Positions 36,717 to 45,053 are shown, counted from the first letter of the stretch. The stretch is 47,752 bases of DNA from Nitrospirota bacterium (GCA_021847795.1 JAJZPZ010000009.1:1-47752); one strand, 5' to 3'. A program made the numbers and translations. The notes: generated by a model from the letters alone, not told the origin.

Positions 36717-36944
36717 ATGGTCGATAAAACAAAGGTCGAAGAGGTATTAAACAGGATAAGGCCTGCCCTTCAGAGGGACAGGGGAGATGTTGAGCTGGTT
36801 GAAGTTACTGCCGATAACGTGGTCAAGGTCAGGCTGAGAGGGGCATGCGGCTCCTGCCCCATGTCCATGATGACCCTGAAGGGCGGCATTGAGGCAGAGA
36901 TGAAACGGAGCATCCCTGAAGTGAAAGCTGTGGAAGCCGTTTAG
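36717..36944 (+). CDS. NifU C-terminal-domain Fe-S scaffold protein (copy 1)
   Basis: A 75-residue single-domain NifU/Nfu protein that holds an Fe-S cluster between subunits through its CxxC. The sequence shows VEEVLNRIRPALQRDRGDVEL and RGACGSCPMS with the two Cys. AGGAGG precedes the ATG. A second, clearly related copy lies at 37763, separated by a cupin gene on the other strand and the structured element. A strong hairpin follows the stop. Confidence 0.94.
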   Translation: MVDKTKVEEVLNRIRPALQRDRGDVELVEVTADNVVKVRLRGACGSCPMSMMTLKGGIEAEMKRSIPEVKAVEAV

Positions 36945-36967
36945 GGGGCTATCCCTTTTGTTTCAAG

Positions 36968-37008
36968 CAGGGCAAACCAGCGTGCGCGGATAGCGCTTGG
37001 TTGCCCTG
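36968..37008. terminator. Bidirectional hairpin between NifU-like and cupin genes
   Basis: CAGGGCAAACCAGCG and CGCTTGGTTGCCCTG form a long stem with one offset, between two convergent stops. No long T-run follows, so this is a terminator-like hairpin rather than a textbook terminator. Confidence 0.6.
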
Positions 37009-37353
37009 TCAGGACCGTATCATCACCAGCAGCATCTTGAACTTCTTCAGGGCCTTTAACGCATGTGGCTGGTTTGCGGGCATTATGATCATCTCCCCGG
37101 CCTTCAGCGCATGGGGCTCATGTGAAATGGTGATCTCCGCTTCGCCGTCAACAATATATGCGAGCGCATCGAACGGGGCGGTATGTTCGCTCAGGCCCTG
37201 CTCCTCGTCGAAGGCAAAGAGGGTCACAGTCCCCGTGCTCTTTTTGATGATTTCCCTGCTCACCACGGACTGCTCCTGGTAGTTGATCAGGCCGGGCAGT
37301 TCAATGACCTGTGAATCTGCGACCCCGGGTTTTTTCCCTGCTTCAATTTTCAT
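37009..37353 (-). CDS. Small cupin-domain protein
   Basis: A 114-residue single cupin barrel. The first motif appears as SEHTAPFDALAYIVDGEAEI and the second as GEMIIMPANQPHAL, with His and Glu positions suited to bind a metal. Such proteins include simple dioxygenase-like and regulatory barrels, and no substrate can be assigned. GGAGGACGACA precedes the ATG, so the start is sound. It is transcribed towards the NifU-like gene, and its own upstream DNA borders the structured element. Confidence 0.87.
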   Translation of the reverse strand: MKIEAGKKPGVADSQVIELPGLINYQEQSVVSREIIKKSTGTVTLFAFDEEQGLSEHTAPFDALAYIVDGEAEITISHEPHALKAGEMIIMPANQPHALKALKKFKMLLVMIRS

Positions 37354-37446
37354 TGTCGTCCTCCTTCCTGCATTAGGCTGGAGCTATTGCCTGTCGCCTA
37401 TAGCTAATCCTATCCGATTCCCCTTCGGAAATCAACCACTCCCGCA

Positions 37447-37668
37447 TACTTTAACTTACAGTTGCATAAAGCTCCTCAAAGCGGAAGGGGAGGGATGAAC
37501 CAAAAGCTTTACGGCGATACCTTTGAAGATTTTCATACCACCCCACCGAAATCATAAGCCGGAAGGCACTTCACGTGAACCTGTGCAATTCCCGATGAAT
37601 ACGGTTTTTTATCGCATTGTAAAGGTTTTGGGGCATTCCTCCCCTTCCGGTTATGCAACGTTAAGGTT
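37447..37668. repeat. Structured element, copy 2 (MITE- or ncRNA-like)
   Basis: Nested complementary pieces run from both ends: GTTGCATAA with TTATGCAAC, CGGAAGGGGAGG with CCTCCCCTTCCG, ACCAAAAGCTTTAC with GTAAAGGTTTTGG, and GCGATA with TATCGC. Inside is the hairpin GCC-GGAA-GGC. The inner words GCGATACCTT and TTTTATCGCATT are shared with copy 1 at 33143-33308, while the outer stems differ. Together with its flanks it fills the 409-base gap between the cupin and the second NifU-like gene. Confidence 0.72.
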
Positions 37669-37762
37669 TACTCTTGATAAAAAGTTCACCTTTAGCTATC
37701 ATTTAAAGTAAAAAAACCGGCTGCCTGCCTTGAGGTCCCCGGGATTCGGACTGGAGGGTGCC

Positions 37763-37987
37763 ATGATAACCAGGGAGAGAGTAGAAGAGGTTTTGAATAA
37801 AATACGGGTCGGCCTCAAATCAGAGGGCGGTGACATTGAATTAATTGAAGTAAAAGACGATATAGTATATGTGAAGCTGAAAGGCGCATGCGGGACATGC
37901 CCTATGTCGACCCTGACCATGAAGAACTGGGTTGAAACAACAATGAAGAAGGAGATCCCGGAAGTCAAGGCTGTTCAGGCGGCATGA
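37763..37987 (+). CDS. NifU C-terminal-domain Fe-S scaffold protein (copy 2)
   Basis: A 74-residue Nfu-type protein similar to the one at 36717 over its whole length (shared VEEVLN-IR, GACG-CPMS, IPEVKAV). The CxxC is CGTC. The track begins at 37730, but GGAGGGTGCC just before ATG marks 37763 as the start. The stop overlaps the start of the amidase (ATGA), so the two could be translationally coupled even though their functions seem unrelated. Confidence 0.93.
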   Translation: MITRERVEEVLNKIRVGLKSEGGDIELIEVKDDIVYVKLKGACGTCPMSTLTMKNWVETTMKKEIPEVKAVQAA

Positions 37988-39408
37988 GGATAGGTACGGA
38001 ATACAGCAGTCGGAAAACAGTCGGAGCGGCTCTCAGCCCGATACGGACAAACTCCGCCACTCATAGGGAAGACCGGGAACAGAAGTCCGGAGTCAGGACC
38101 CCCGGGGTGTTTTCGTCTGCCCTCCGTCACATGGTTCCCGTCCTATATCTTCTGTCTTTTGTATTTCTGTTCCCCGCACCCGGCAGGGCCGACGGGCCTG
38201 TTGAAGTCAAGGGGCTCAGGTATTGGTCGACACCGGAATACACCAGGGTTGTTGTCGATCTTTCCGCTGCTGCGGATTTCACCAAAGGAAAGCTGTCCAA
38301 TCCTGCAAGGCTGTTTTTCGATCTCAGGAATTCAACCCTGACAAAAGAGTGCCCGAGGACCTTCTCGGTAAATGATAAACTGCTCAAATCCGTGCGGCTG
38401 GGGCAATTTAACGCCGACACCGTAAGGATTGTCTTTGACCTGGAAGTGTCGGACTACGATTTTAAGGTGTTCAACCTTGAAGACCCTGCCCGGCTTGTTA
38501 TTGATATACTTCCGAAAGGGGCCGCTGACGGCAAAAAGAAAGAGGCGGAGAGCACGGGAGCCAGGGAAACGGACATCAGAAAGCCTGATGCCGAAAAGCC
38601 GGATACAAGGACCGAGGCAGGGCTTCTCCGGAGAAAGATCGTCATTGATGCCGGACACGGCGGCCACGACCCCGGTGCAGTGGGTCCGACAGGCCTTAAC
38701 GAAAAAGATGTGGTGCTGGACATAGCGCTGAAGGTGCGGCAGATAATCCGGAGTGAATACCCGCAGTACAAGGTAATCCTTACACGGGACCGCGATGTGT
38801 TCATTCCCCTCCCGGAGAGGGCGAAGATAGCCAACAGCAATGATGCCGATTTCTTCCTGTCCATACATGCAAATGCGAGTCCCAACAGGCAGGCCCGCGG
38901 CATCGAAACATACTTTCTCAATTGGACTGATGATGAAGCGGCCCTGAGAGTTGCCGCGAGAGAGAATGCCATATCAGTCAAAGAGATGAGGAAGGCCAAG
39001 AGCGAAATGGACATCATCCTGGCCTCTCTTGACAGGGACAGGAAGCGGGATGATTCCCTGAGGCTTGCGGGATTTGTACAGAAGTCGATGATTTCCTCCA
39101 TGAAGCCGCAGTACCCCAGGGTGAATGATCTAGGCGTAAAATCCGCGTTGTTCTACGTGCTTGTGGGCGCAAAGATGTCTTCTGCGCTGGCTGAGGTGTC
39201 TTTTATCAGCAATCCTGATGAGGAAAAGCTGCTGTCCACTGATGCATACAGGGAAGAGATTGCAGAATCCCTTGTTTCCGGAATCAATGCCTATCTGGGC
39301 AACTCTTCCCGGCAGAGGACAGTCGCTGCCGCACACCAGCAGGAAATCAGTTATAATAGAGAAATGCCTAAGGCCGGGTCTGTTAAATATATCCGTAAAT
39401 TCAGGTAA
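37984..39408 (+). CDS. N-acetylmuramoyl-L-alanine amidase (AMIN + Amidase_3)
   Basis: Zinc hydrolase cutting the stem peptide from glycan during cell separation. A signal peptide runs at about 50-69 (VPVLYLLSFVFLFPAPGRA). An AMIN domain follows (about 72-180), then a charged linker, then Amidase_3 from about 218 with IDAGHGGHDPGA (Zn His), the catalytic Glu region GLNEKDVVLDIAL, SIHANASPN (Zn His) and ALAEVSFISNPDEE (catalytic Glu). The real start is unclear. The ATG at 37984 gives a 50-residue extension with no charge pattern typical of signals, whereas the ATG at 38131 gives a classical one. The architecture matches AmiC. Confidence 0.92.
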   Translation: MRIGTEYSSRKTVGAALSPIRTNSATHREDREQKSGVRTPGVFSSALRHMVPVLYLLSFVFLFPAPGRADGPVEVKGLRYWSTPEYTRVVVDLSAAADFTKGKLSNPARLFFDLRNSTLTKECPRTFSVNDKLLKSVRLGQFNADTVRIVFDLEVSDYDFKVFNLEDPARLVIDILPKGAADGKKKEAESTGARETDIRKPDAEKPDTRTEAGLLRRKIVIDAGHGGHDPGAVGPTGLNEKDVVLDIALKVRQIIRSEYPQYKVILTRDRDVFIPLPERAKIANSNDADFFLSIHANASPNRQARGIETYFLNWTDDEAALRVAARENAISVKEMRKAKSEMDIILASLDRDRKRDDSLRLAGFVQKSMISSMKPQYPRVNDLGVKSALFYVLVGAKMSSALAEVSFISNPDEEKLLSTDAYREEIAESLVSGINAYLGNSSRQRTVAAAHQQEISYNREMPKAGSVKYIRKFR

Positions 39409-39412
39409 CTCA

Positions 39413-40036
39413 TTGCCTTCCGGGATCAATCTCTTCATATATGTGTGCTTCGCAGCGGGGGTCTTCGTTCTCAGGGACCTGACCTTTCATCTTATCGTAG
39501 CGGCCGTTGTCGTGATCGCCCTTTTCTTTATTCCCTTCAGAAAGGTCAGGGGCGGATTTTTGCCTATTATGCTCTTTCTGGGTTTTACGTTTTTCAGCAA
39601 TCTTTTTCACCAGTCGGGCAGGGTGCTCACTGTGCTGGGTCCTCTCACATTGACTAACGAGGGTCTGAGCCTCGCGGCAGTCAGGACGCTGCGGGTCTTT
39701 GACATGGTATTTGCCGCAAAGATCCTGACTGCAATGACGCCGCTGGAAGATATGATTGATTCCCTGCGGAGGATGTTGCGCCCCCTGGAGCGGGTCGGGG
39801 TGCCTGTTCATGATTTTTTCTCCGTCATGGTCCTTACCCTGAAGGCCTTTCCTGTTCTCAAGCAGAAGCTCCACGGAACGTACAGGGAAAGTGTGGGTGG
39901 AAAGGGGGCGGCGCCTTTCCACGAGAAGATGCGCCTGGCGGCATCTTTTCTGGTCCCCCTGTTTGTTGAAAGCATGAGGAACCCCGCGGTCTTTTTTGAG
40001 AAGGAAGAGCATATAAAAAATAAGCAATCACCATAA
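39413..40036 (+). CDS. EcfT/CbiQ-like membrane protein
   Basis: Hydrophobic protein of about 207 aa resembling the transmembrane coupling subunit of ECF transporters. It has five or so membrane segments (LFIYVCFAAGVFVLRDL, LIVAAVVVIALFFIPF, FLPIMLFLGFTFFSNLF and others) and a cytoplasmic helical part (MIDSLRRMLRPLERVGVP). The Ala-Arg-Gly coupling motif expected near the C-terminus is not clear (ESMRNPAVFFE in that place). No S-component or ATPase gene is nearby. The track's longer ORF runs inside the amidase in another frame. I place the start at the TTG 5 bases behind the amidase stop, with low certainty. Confidence 0.7.
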   Translation: MPSGINLFIYVCFAAGVFVLRDLTFHLIVAAVVVIALFFIPFRKVRGGFLPIMLFLGFTFFSNLFHQSGRVLTVLGPLTLTNEGLSLAAVRTLRVFDMVFAAKILTAMTPLEDMIDSLRRMLRPLERVGVPVHDFFSVMVLTLKAFPVLKQKLHGTYRESVGGKGAAPFHEKMRLAASFLVPLFVESMRNPAVFFEKEEHIKNKQSP

Positions 40037-40047
40037 AGGGGAACGGC

Positions 40048-40222
40048 AAATCCGAAATCCTAATTTCTAAATCCTAAACAAATCCCAATGACCAAAGTCC
40101 AAAACGGTTTTGAGCATTTGGATTTAGTATTTAGATATTGTTTGGAATTTCGTGCTTGGGATTTGGAGTTTGCCGTTTGTTCGGGATTTGGAAATTAGTG
40201 CTTCGGATTTGTCTTTCAGCGG
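40048..40222. repeat. Family A mirror repeat before the D-aminoacylase gene
   Basis: A complete element whose left arm AAATCCGAAATCCTAATTTC and right arm GGGATTTGGAAATTAG flank a centre AAAACGGTTTTGAG. It begins 11 bases behind the EcfT-like stop and ends at the ribosome-binding site of the next gene. Confidence 0.9.
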
Positions 40223-40232
40223 GAGGCAGAGC

Positions 40233-41804
40233 ATGCTTGATTATCTGATTGAAAACGGTCTTGTTGTCGATGGGAGCGGCTCTGCGCCGTTCGAAGCGAA
40301 GGTCGGCATCCGGGAGGGCAAGATAGCCTGTGTCGGCAGGGATGCGCCGGCAGCCGCAAACGTCATCGATGCAAAAGGTCTTGTCGTTTCCCCAGGTTTC
40401 ATCGACACCCATACCCATTCCGAATTCACCCTCCTTGCAGACGGGAGAGCTGAGGGCAAGCTGTCACAGGGAGTGACTACGGAAATCAACGGCAACTGCG
40501 GCCTGTCAGCGGGCCCTCTTTACGGCGAAGCAGCTGAACGCAGGAAAGCCGACCTGGAGGAGTTGGGGATAACCGAGCGGTGGTCTGCAATGCAGGAGTA
40601 TTTCGCTCTCCTGCAACACAAAGGCATAGCCATAAACTATGCCACCTTGTGCGGCCACGGAAATATACGGGCCTCGGTTATGGGATACAAGGCCCTTGCC
40701 CCAGGCAAGGGGGAGCTTTCGGAGATGAAAAGGCTCTTGGCTCAGGCGCTGAAAGATGGAGCACGGGGGTTCTCAACCGGGCTGATATATCCACCCGGTG
40801 TTTATTCCGAGACGGAGGAGCTTATCGAACTCGCGAAAGTCGTGGCTGAAACACTGCCGCTTCAGGGCATTTATGCCTCGCACATGAGGAGCGAAGGGGA
40901 TTCCCTTATTGAGGCGATAAAGGAAGCCGTCAGGATCGGGAAAGGGGCCGGTGTGCATACCCATATATCACATATAAAGACAGCGGGAGAGCGGAACTGG
41001 CATAAGATCGACCAAGCCGTTTCCCTGCTGGAGGAAGCGCGGGCTTCAGGATTAAGCCTGACCTGCGACAGATATCCCTATACCGCTTCAAGCACTGATC
41101 TCGACACCATACTCCCGGCATGGGTGTATGAAGGCGGCGCGGAAGAGGAGCTGCGGAGGCTTAAAGACCCGAAGACAGTCGAACGCATTAAGGCGGAGAT
41201 CGGCCCCAAAGATGACACGTACTGGAAAGGCGTCTCCATATCCTCGGTGGTAAATCCTGAAAACCGGTGGATGGAAGGCGAGAGCCTTTTCGACACTGCG
41301 GCGAAAATGGGCCGTAGGCCCCTGGATGCCCTGTTCGAGATATTGATACAGGAGCGGGTCAGGACAGGCGCTATATTCTTTTCGATGAGCGAAGAAAACC
41401 TCAGGCGCTTTATCTCGCTCCCCTATGCGATGATCGGGTCCGACAGTTCAGTGAGGTCTTTTACGGGCCCGACCTGCACCGGGAAACCGCATCCCAGGGG
41501 GGTCGGAAGCTTTTCAAGATTTATCGGCAGGTATGTGAGAGAAGAGGGGCTCATCGATCTGCCTGAGGCCATAAGGAAGATCACCGGCCTCTCTGCCGGA
41601 ACCTTCCGGCTTGCGGGCAGGGGGCTTCTCAAAGAGGGTTTCTCAGCCGATGTGACTGTTTTTGATTATAACCGGATCATTGATACCGCCACATTCAGGA
41701 ACCCTTTTCAGAAGTCGGAAGGTATCGCCCATGTATTTGTAAACGGAATCCAGGCAGTGAGGGATGGGGAGTTTACGGGAATGCGCTCAGGGAGAATCCT
41801 GTGA
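40233..41804 (+). CDS. N-acyl-D-amino-acid deacylase (amidohydrolase family)
   Basis: Metal-dependent hydrolase that releases D-amino acids from N-acyl-D-amino acids. The amidohydrolase metal site GFIDTHTHSEF lies near residue 64. TEINGNCGLSAGP, SHMRSEGDS, HISHIKTAGERNWHK and MIGSDSSVRSF follow in the order of this family. The length of 523 aa fits. The track's first 27 residues are translated family A repeat. GGGAGGCAGAGC before ATG marks 40233. It may recycle peptidoglycan- or protein-derived D-amino acids. The neighbouring C26 peptidase suggests a small amino-acid salvage group. Confidence 0.9.
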   Translation: MLDYLIENGLVVDGSGSAPFEAKVGIREGKIACVGRDAPAAANVIDAKGLVVSPGFIDTHTHSEFTLLADGRAEGKLSQGVTTEINGNCGLSAGPLYGEAAERRKADLEELGITERWSAMQEYFALLQHKGIAINYATLCGHGNIRASVMGYKALAPGKGELSEMKRLLAQALKDGARGFSTGLIYPPGVYSETEELIELAKVVAETLPLQGIYASHMRSEGDSLIEAIKEAVRIGKGAGVHTHISHIKTAGERNWHKIDQAVSLLEEARASGLSLTCDRYPYTASSTDLDTILPAWVYEGGAEEELRRLKDPKTVERIKAEIGPKDDTYWKGVSISSVVNPENRWMEGESLFDTAAKMGRRPLDALFEILIQERVRTGAIFFSMSEENLRRFISLPYAMIGSDSSVRSFTGPTCTGKPHPRGVGSFSRFIGRYVREEGLIDLPEAIRKITGLSAGTFRLAGRGLLKEGFSADVTVFDYNRIIDTATFRNPFQKSEGIAHVFVNGIQAVRDGEFTGMRSGRIL

Positions 41805-41807
41805 TTC

Positions 41808-41898
41808 TGAATTCCAAATCCCAAGCCCCAAATTCCAATACATGTGGAAAAATCCGCTTTGGGATTTGGAGTTCGGAACTGGGAATTCGGGGAGTGTC
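41808..41898. repeat. Family A mirror repeat between the D-aminoacylase and C26 genes
   Basis: CCAAATCCCAAGCCCCAAAT on the left is mirrored by TTTGGGATTTGGAGTTCGG on the right. It starts directly behind the D-aminoacylase stop and ends just before the GGGGAG ribosome-binding site of the next gene. Confidence 0.88.
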
Positions 41899-41901
41899 TT
41901 G

Positions 41902-42669
41902 ATGCAGCCGGTCATCGGCATTGCCTGCGACATGGACGACGAAGTGTTCAGGCTCAGGCGGAATTATGTTTCTGCAATAACTGATGCAGGCGGAATCCCG
42001 TTGGTGATCCCCCCTTCGGCAAAGGATTGCAATATAACCCGGATAGCGGATATTATCAGCGGACTCCTCCTGCCCGGAGGCGGAGACCTGCCCCCGGAGT
42101 ATTATGGAGAGGAGCTTTCCGTGCCCCGGGAGTGCCTGATATCTGTAAGGAAAGAGAGGATTGAATGGGAACTCGCGCTGCTGAAAGAGGCAATGAAAAG
42201 GGAGCTGCCTGTTCTGGGCATATGCCTCGGCATGCAGCTCATCAATGTTGCGCTCGGAGGAGACCTTTACCAGGACATCAACCTTCAGGTCCCCGGAGCC
42301 GGTGACCACAAAAAAGGCGCTCATGCAATAAAAGTCAGCCGGGCTTTTCTTTCAACCTTCAGTCTTCAACCTTCAGCCTTTGCCGTCAATTCCTACCACC
42401 ACCAGGCGGTAAAGACCCTTGCCGGGGGCCTGGAAGCGGATGCGGTTTCTGAAGACGGAATAACCGAGGGGTTTATCAAAAGGGATTATCCCTTTCTCGC
42501 AGGGGTACAATGGCACCCTGAGCGGCCCCTCTGTAAACAGACCTCTCCGGGAGCACAGGAAGAGGCATCGCGACTTTTGTTAAACTCCCGGAGTTGTGAT
42601 AAACTTTCAGTAAAGATATTCGCGACCTTCATCGAAAAGGCGAGGATAGGGAGAAATTCTAAATCCTAA
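41902..42669 (+). CDS. Class I glutamine-amidotransferase-fold peptidase C26 (PuuD-like)
   Basis: Gamma-glutamyl hydrolase type enzyme acting on gamma-glutamyl conjugates such as gamma-glutamyl-GABA. The nucleophile Cys lies in VLGICLGMQLIN and the His in VQWHPER. The N-terminus MQPVIGIACDMDD is typical. GGGGAG before the ATG supports 41902, and the track's longer start is translated repeat. Two segments derive from repeats: in-frame family C codes for STFSLQPSAF just before the conserved NSYHHQAV segment, and the last residues and stop lie in a family A repeat. Catalytic residues are intact, so activity is likely. Confidence 0.9.
   Translation: MQPVIGIACDMDDEVFRLRRNYVSAITDAGGIPLVIPPSAKDCNITRIADIISGLLLPGGGDLPPEYYGEELSVPRECLISVRKERIEWELALLKEAMKRELPVLGICLGMQLINVALGGDLYQDINLQVPGAGDHKKGAHAIKVSRAFLSTFSLQPSAFAVNSYHHQAVKTLAGGLEADAVSEDGITEGFIKRDYPFLAGVQWHPERPLCKQTSPGAQEEASRLLLNSRSCDKLSVKIFATFIEKARIGRNSKS
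42349..42382. repeat. Family C repeat inside the C26 peptidase gene, in frame
   Basis: TTTCAACCTTCAGTCTTCAA and the following units code for LSTFSLQPSAF. Both the DNA units and the reading frame match the insert in murD at 1883-1916. Confidence 0.87.
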
Positions 42670-42800
42670 GCACGAAACTCCAAACAATATCAAAATACTA
42701 AATCCAAATGCGCAAAACCGTTTTGGACTTTGGTCATTGGGATTTGTTTAGGATTTAGATATTCGGATTTCGTGCTTGTTATTTATTTGGGATTTGAAGC
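42655..42800. repeat. Family A mirror repeat after the C26 peptidase gene
   Basis: A complete element. The left arm TTCTAAATCCTAAGCACG overlaps the last codons and stop of the C26 gene. The right arm GGATTTAGATATTCGG and further GGGATTTG units mirror it, around the centre AAAACCGTTTTGG. Confidence 0.9.
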
Positions 42801-42815
42801 TTTCCGCTGGAGCTC

Positions 42816-43871
42816 ATGTCGATCAACAGGTTTTACCTAATCACCATGGTTGCCCTGGTCTTGGGGCTGGGTTATTTGACATTCCAGATAATCAGGCCCT
42901 TTCTGGCCCCTATAGGCTGGGCCGTTGTCCTTTCGATAGTGTTCTATCCCCTGTATGTTTTTATCCTGAGGTATGTGAGATGGAAGTCCATAGCCTCACT
43001 GATTACGTTGGTTGTCATAATACTGGTCATTATAGGGCCTTTTTCCTCCATCACTTATCTGCTGGTCAATGAGATCCAGAATATCCCGGCCTCTCTCGGC
43101 GGCGGGACGATTGAGTCGGTAAGGGGGCTGTTCAGCCATCCGGGTATCGAATACATCGTGAACAAAATCGGCTCTCTTTTAAACATCCCGATTACCGGAG
43201 CGGAGTTGAATAAATCCATTGCCGCTTATGCTTCGCAGATAGGCAATGAGCTGCTCGGGCGTATTCCTGTCGGATTGGGGAACGTGGCGTCGGTCGCCGC
43301 GAATTTTATTCTTATGGCCTTTTCCATTTTTTTCATTCTGCGGGACGGGGCTGATTTCCTGGAAAGGAGCAGCAATTATATGCCTTTTTCAGCGGCGCAG
43401 AAGAAAAGGCTCGTCACGCAGATCAGGGACATTGTCGTCTCAACGATTTACGGCGGGGTCATAGTGGCGATTCTCCAGGGCATTATCGGAGGTGTCTCCT
43501 ATGCGCTGCTCGGCCTAAGCTCTCCTGTTCTCTGGGGGCTGGCGACTGCGATATCGTCTTTTATTCCTTTGCTCGGAACCTTTGCCGTATGGGGGATCCT
43601 TTCCGCTTATCTTTTCTTTACGGGAGCGGCAGGGAAGGGCATTATCCTGGTAATCATCGGGATATTCGGGATCAGCATGGTCGACAATATCCTGAAACCC
43701 GTACTGATAGGGGCCAGGACAAGAATGCATGTTCTGGTGATTTTTTTCAGCGTCCTGGGCGGGATAAATCAGTTCGGGCTTATCGGGCTTATTATGGGTC
43801 CCCTGGTAGTGGCTCTTTTCTTTTCAGTTATAGAAATCTTCAGAAATTTTGAAGGAGGGCACCATGCTTGA
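42816..43871 (+). CDS. AI-2E family (PerM-like) membrane transporter
   Basis: Polytopic inner-membrane protein of the AI-2 exporter superfamily, 351 aa. Two or three N-terminal membrane segments precede a soluble insert (about 95-150). Then come the conserved QGIIGGVSYALLGLSSPVLWG segment, SSFIPLLGTFAVW, and the C-terminal GARTRMHVLVIFFSVLGGIN and GPLVVAL motifs. Members export AI-2, sodium or other solutes, and the substrate cannot be inferred. The end overlaps the next gene by 8 bases, which suggests co-translation. Confidence 0.92.
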   Translation: MSINRFYLITMVALVLGLGYLTFQIIRPFLAPIGWAVVLSIVFYPLYVFILRYVRWKSIASLITLVVIILVIIGPFSSITYLLVNEIQNIPASLGGGTIESVRGLFSHPGIEYIVNKIGSLLNIPITGAELNKSIAAYASQIGNELLGRIPVGLGNVASVAANFILMAFSIFFILRDGADFLERSSNYMPFSAAQKKRLVTQIRDIVVSTIYGGVIVAILQGIIGGVSYALLGLSSPVLWGLATAISSFIPLLGTFAVWGILSAYLFFTGAAGKGIILVIIGIFGISMVDNILKPVLIGARTRMHVLVIFFSVLGGINQFGLIGLIMGPLVVALFFSVIEIFRNFEGGHHA

Positions 43872-45051
43872 CAGGGCGGAGCTGAAAGAGCTTGCATCGA
43901 TGGACGGCAAGGGCAGCTATTACGTGAGCCTGTACTTTAATGTCGACCCCATTCTGAATAAAAGAGGCGATTACGACATACACTTCAAAAACATGGTGAA
44001 GAGCAAAATTGAATCTCTTGATAAAGAGCAGTATAAAAGGGTAAAAGCCGATATCGATAAAATCACCGATTATGTCTTTTCCAACAGGAGAATGTTTAAA
44101 AAGGGCCTTGTCCTGATAAGCTCCGCAGGCAATTCCGTCTGGAAAGTGTACCATCTCGGGGTCCCGGTGCGGAACGAGCTGGTTATCGGCAAGACACCTT
44201 ACACGGAGCCCCTGGCTGATGTGCTGGACAATTATGAAAAATTCGCCGTGCTGCTTGTAGAGAAGGAGGATGCAAGGATCTTCGTCATCCATCTCGGAGA
44301 GATTGTGGAATACAGCGAGATCCATACTTCCGGCGTGCCGGGGAAGCATAAGCAGGATGTCTGGTTTGCACTTTCCAAAACTGCCGCCACGAAGCATATG
44401 GCAAATGCCGGAAAAGGGGGGCTTGGAGTCACCGGACTGAGGACTGACCACTACCAGAGGCACATAGACACCCATGTAAGAATGCATGTAGAAGATGCGA
44501 TTAAAGGGCTCGACTCCTTTGTGGAGGGGGAGCGCATCGGCAGGATCATTATCGGCGGCTCTGACGAGGCCGTTTCAATGACTAAGGGGCTGCTTCATAA
44601 GACGATCCTCGATAAAGTGGCGGGTGATGTGAAAGCAGAGATGTTTGCAACTCCGGACGAGGTCCTTAAAATAACGATGCCCATCGTTGAGGCATACGAG
44701 AGGAAGCAGGAAGAAGAGACTGTCGGAAAGCTGATCACCCTGGCATTGAGCGGCGGGGCTGCCGTATTGGGGCCGGCTGATGTAATTGCGGCGCTCCGGG
44801 AGAAAAGGGTGATGAGTCTTGTCATACTTAAGGACCTGCATGCAGAAGGTTTTGTTTGCGGAAACTGCGGGCTCCTGAGCGCCCGGAAGGTTGAACCCTG
44901 CCCTGCATGCGGGGGGAAGATGGAGCACGTTGATTACCTGGCCGATTCGGCCGGAGAGCTTGCGATCCGGCAGGGGGCGATCATTGAAGTGGTCAATGAC
45001 AACAAGCAGCTGGCGGAGCATGGCGGCATAGGGGCGTTTTTGAGATTTTAA
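43864..45051 (+). CDS. Bacterial eRF1-like (baeRF-type) protein with zinc ribbon
   Basis: A 395-residue soluble protein with the three-part layout of archaeal/eukaryotic release factor 1. An N-terminal domain comes first (1-about 120). A central RNase-H-like domain follows (about 125-260), where GKGGLGVTGLRTDHYQRHI occupies the place of the GGQ peptidyl-tRNA loop. A C-terminal L7Ae-like domain (from about 270) carries a C4 zinc ribbon (CGNCG ... CPACGG), as in archaeal aRF1. A GGQ itself is absent (GGLG). GAAGGAGG before the ATG supports 43864. Proteins of this class are thought to act on stalled ribosomes. That is family-based inference. Confidence 0.82.
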   Translation: MLDRAELKELASMDGKGSYYVSLYFNVDPILNKRGDYDIHFKNMVKSKIESLDKEQYKRVKADIDKITDYVFSNRRMFKKGLVLISSAGNSVWKVYHLGVPVRNELVIGKTPYTEPLADVLDNYEKFAVLLVEKEDARIFVIHLGEIVEYSEIHTSGVPGKHKQDVWFALSKTAATKHMANAGKGGLGVTGLRTDHYQRHIDTHVRMHVEDAIKGLDSFVEGERIGRIIIGGSDEAVSMTKGLLHKTILDKVAGDVKAEMFATPDEVLKITMPIVEAYERKQEEETVGKLITLALSGGAAVLGPADVIAALREKRVMSLVILKDLHAEGFVCGNCGLLSARKVEPCPACGGKMEHVDYLADSAGELAIRQGAIIEVVNDNKQLAEHGGIGAFLRF

Positions 45052-45053
45052 GA

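Noticed and set aside
37447-37668. Structured element considered as an integron attC site
   Set aside because: GTTAAGG at the right end does not fit GTTRRRY, the left end does not fit RYYYAAC, the element is longer than usual, and no integrase or cassette array is present.
40152-40232. N-terminal 27 residues of the track ORF for the D-aminoacylase
   Set aside because: They are translated family A repeat. A strong ribosome-binding site precedes the internal ATG at 40233.
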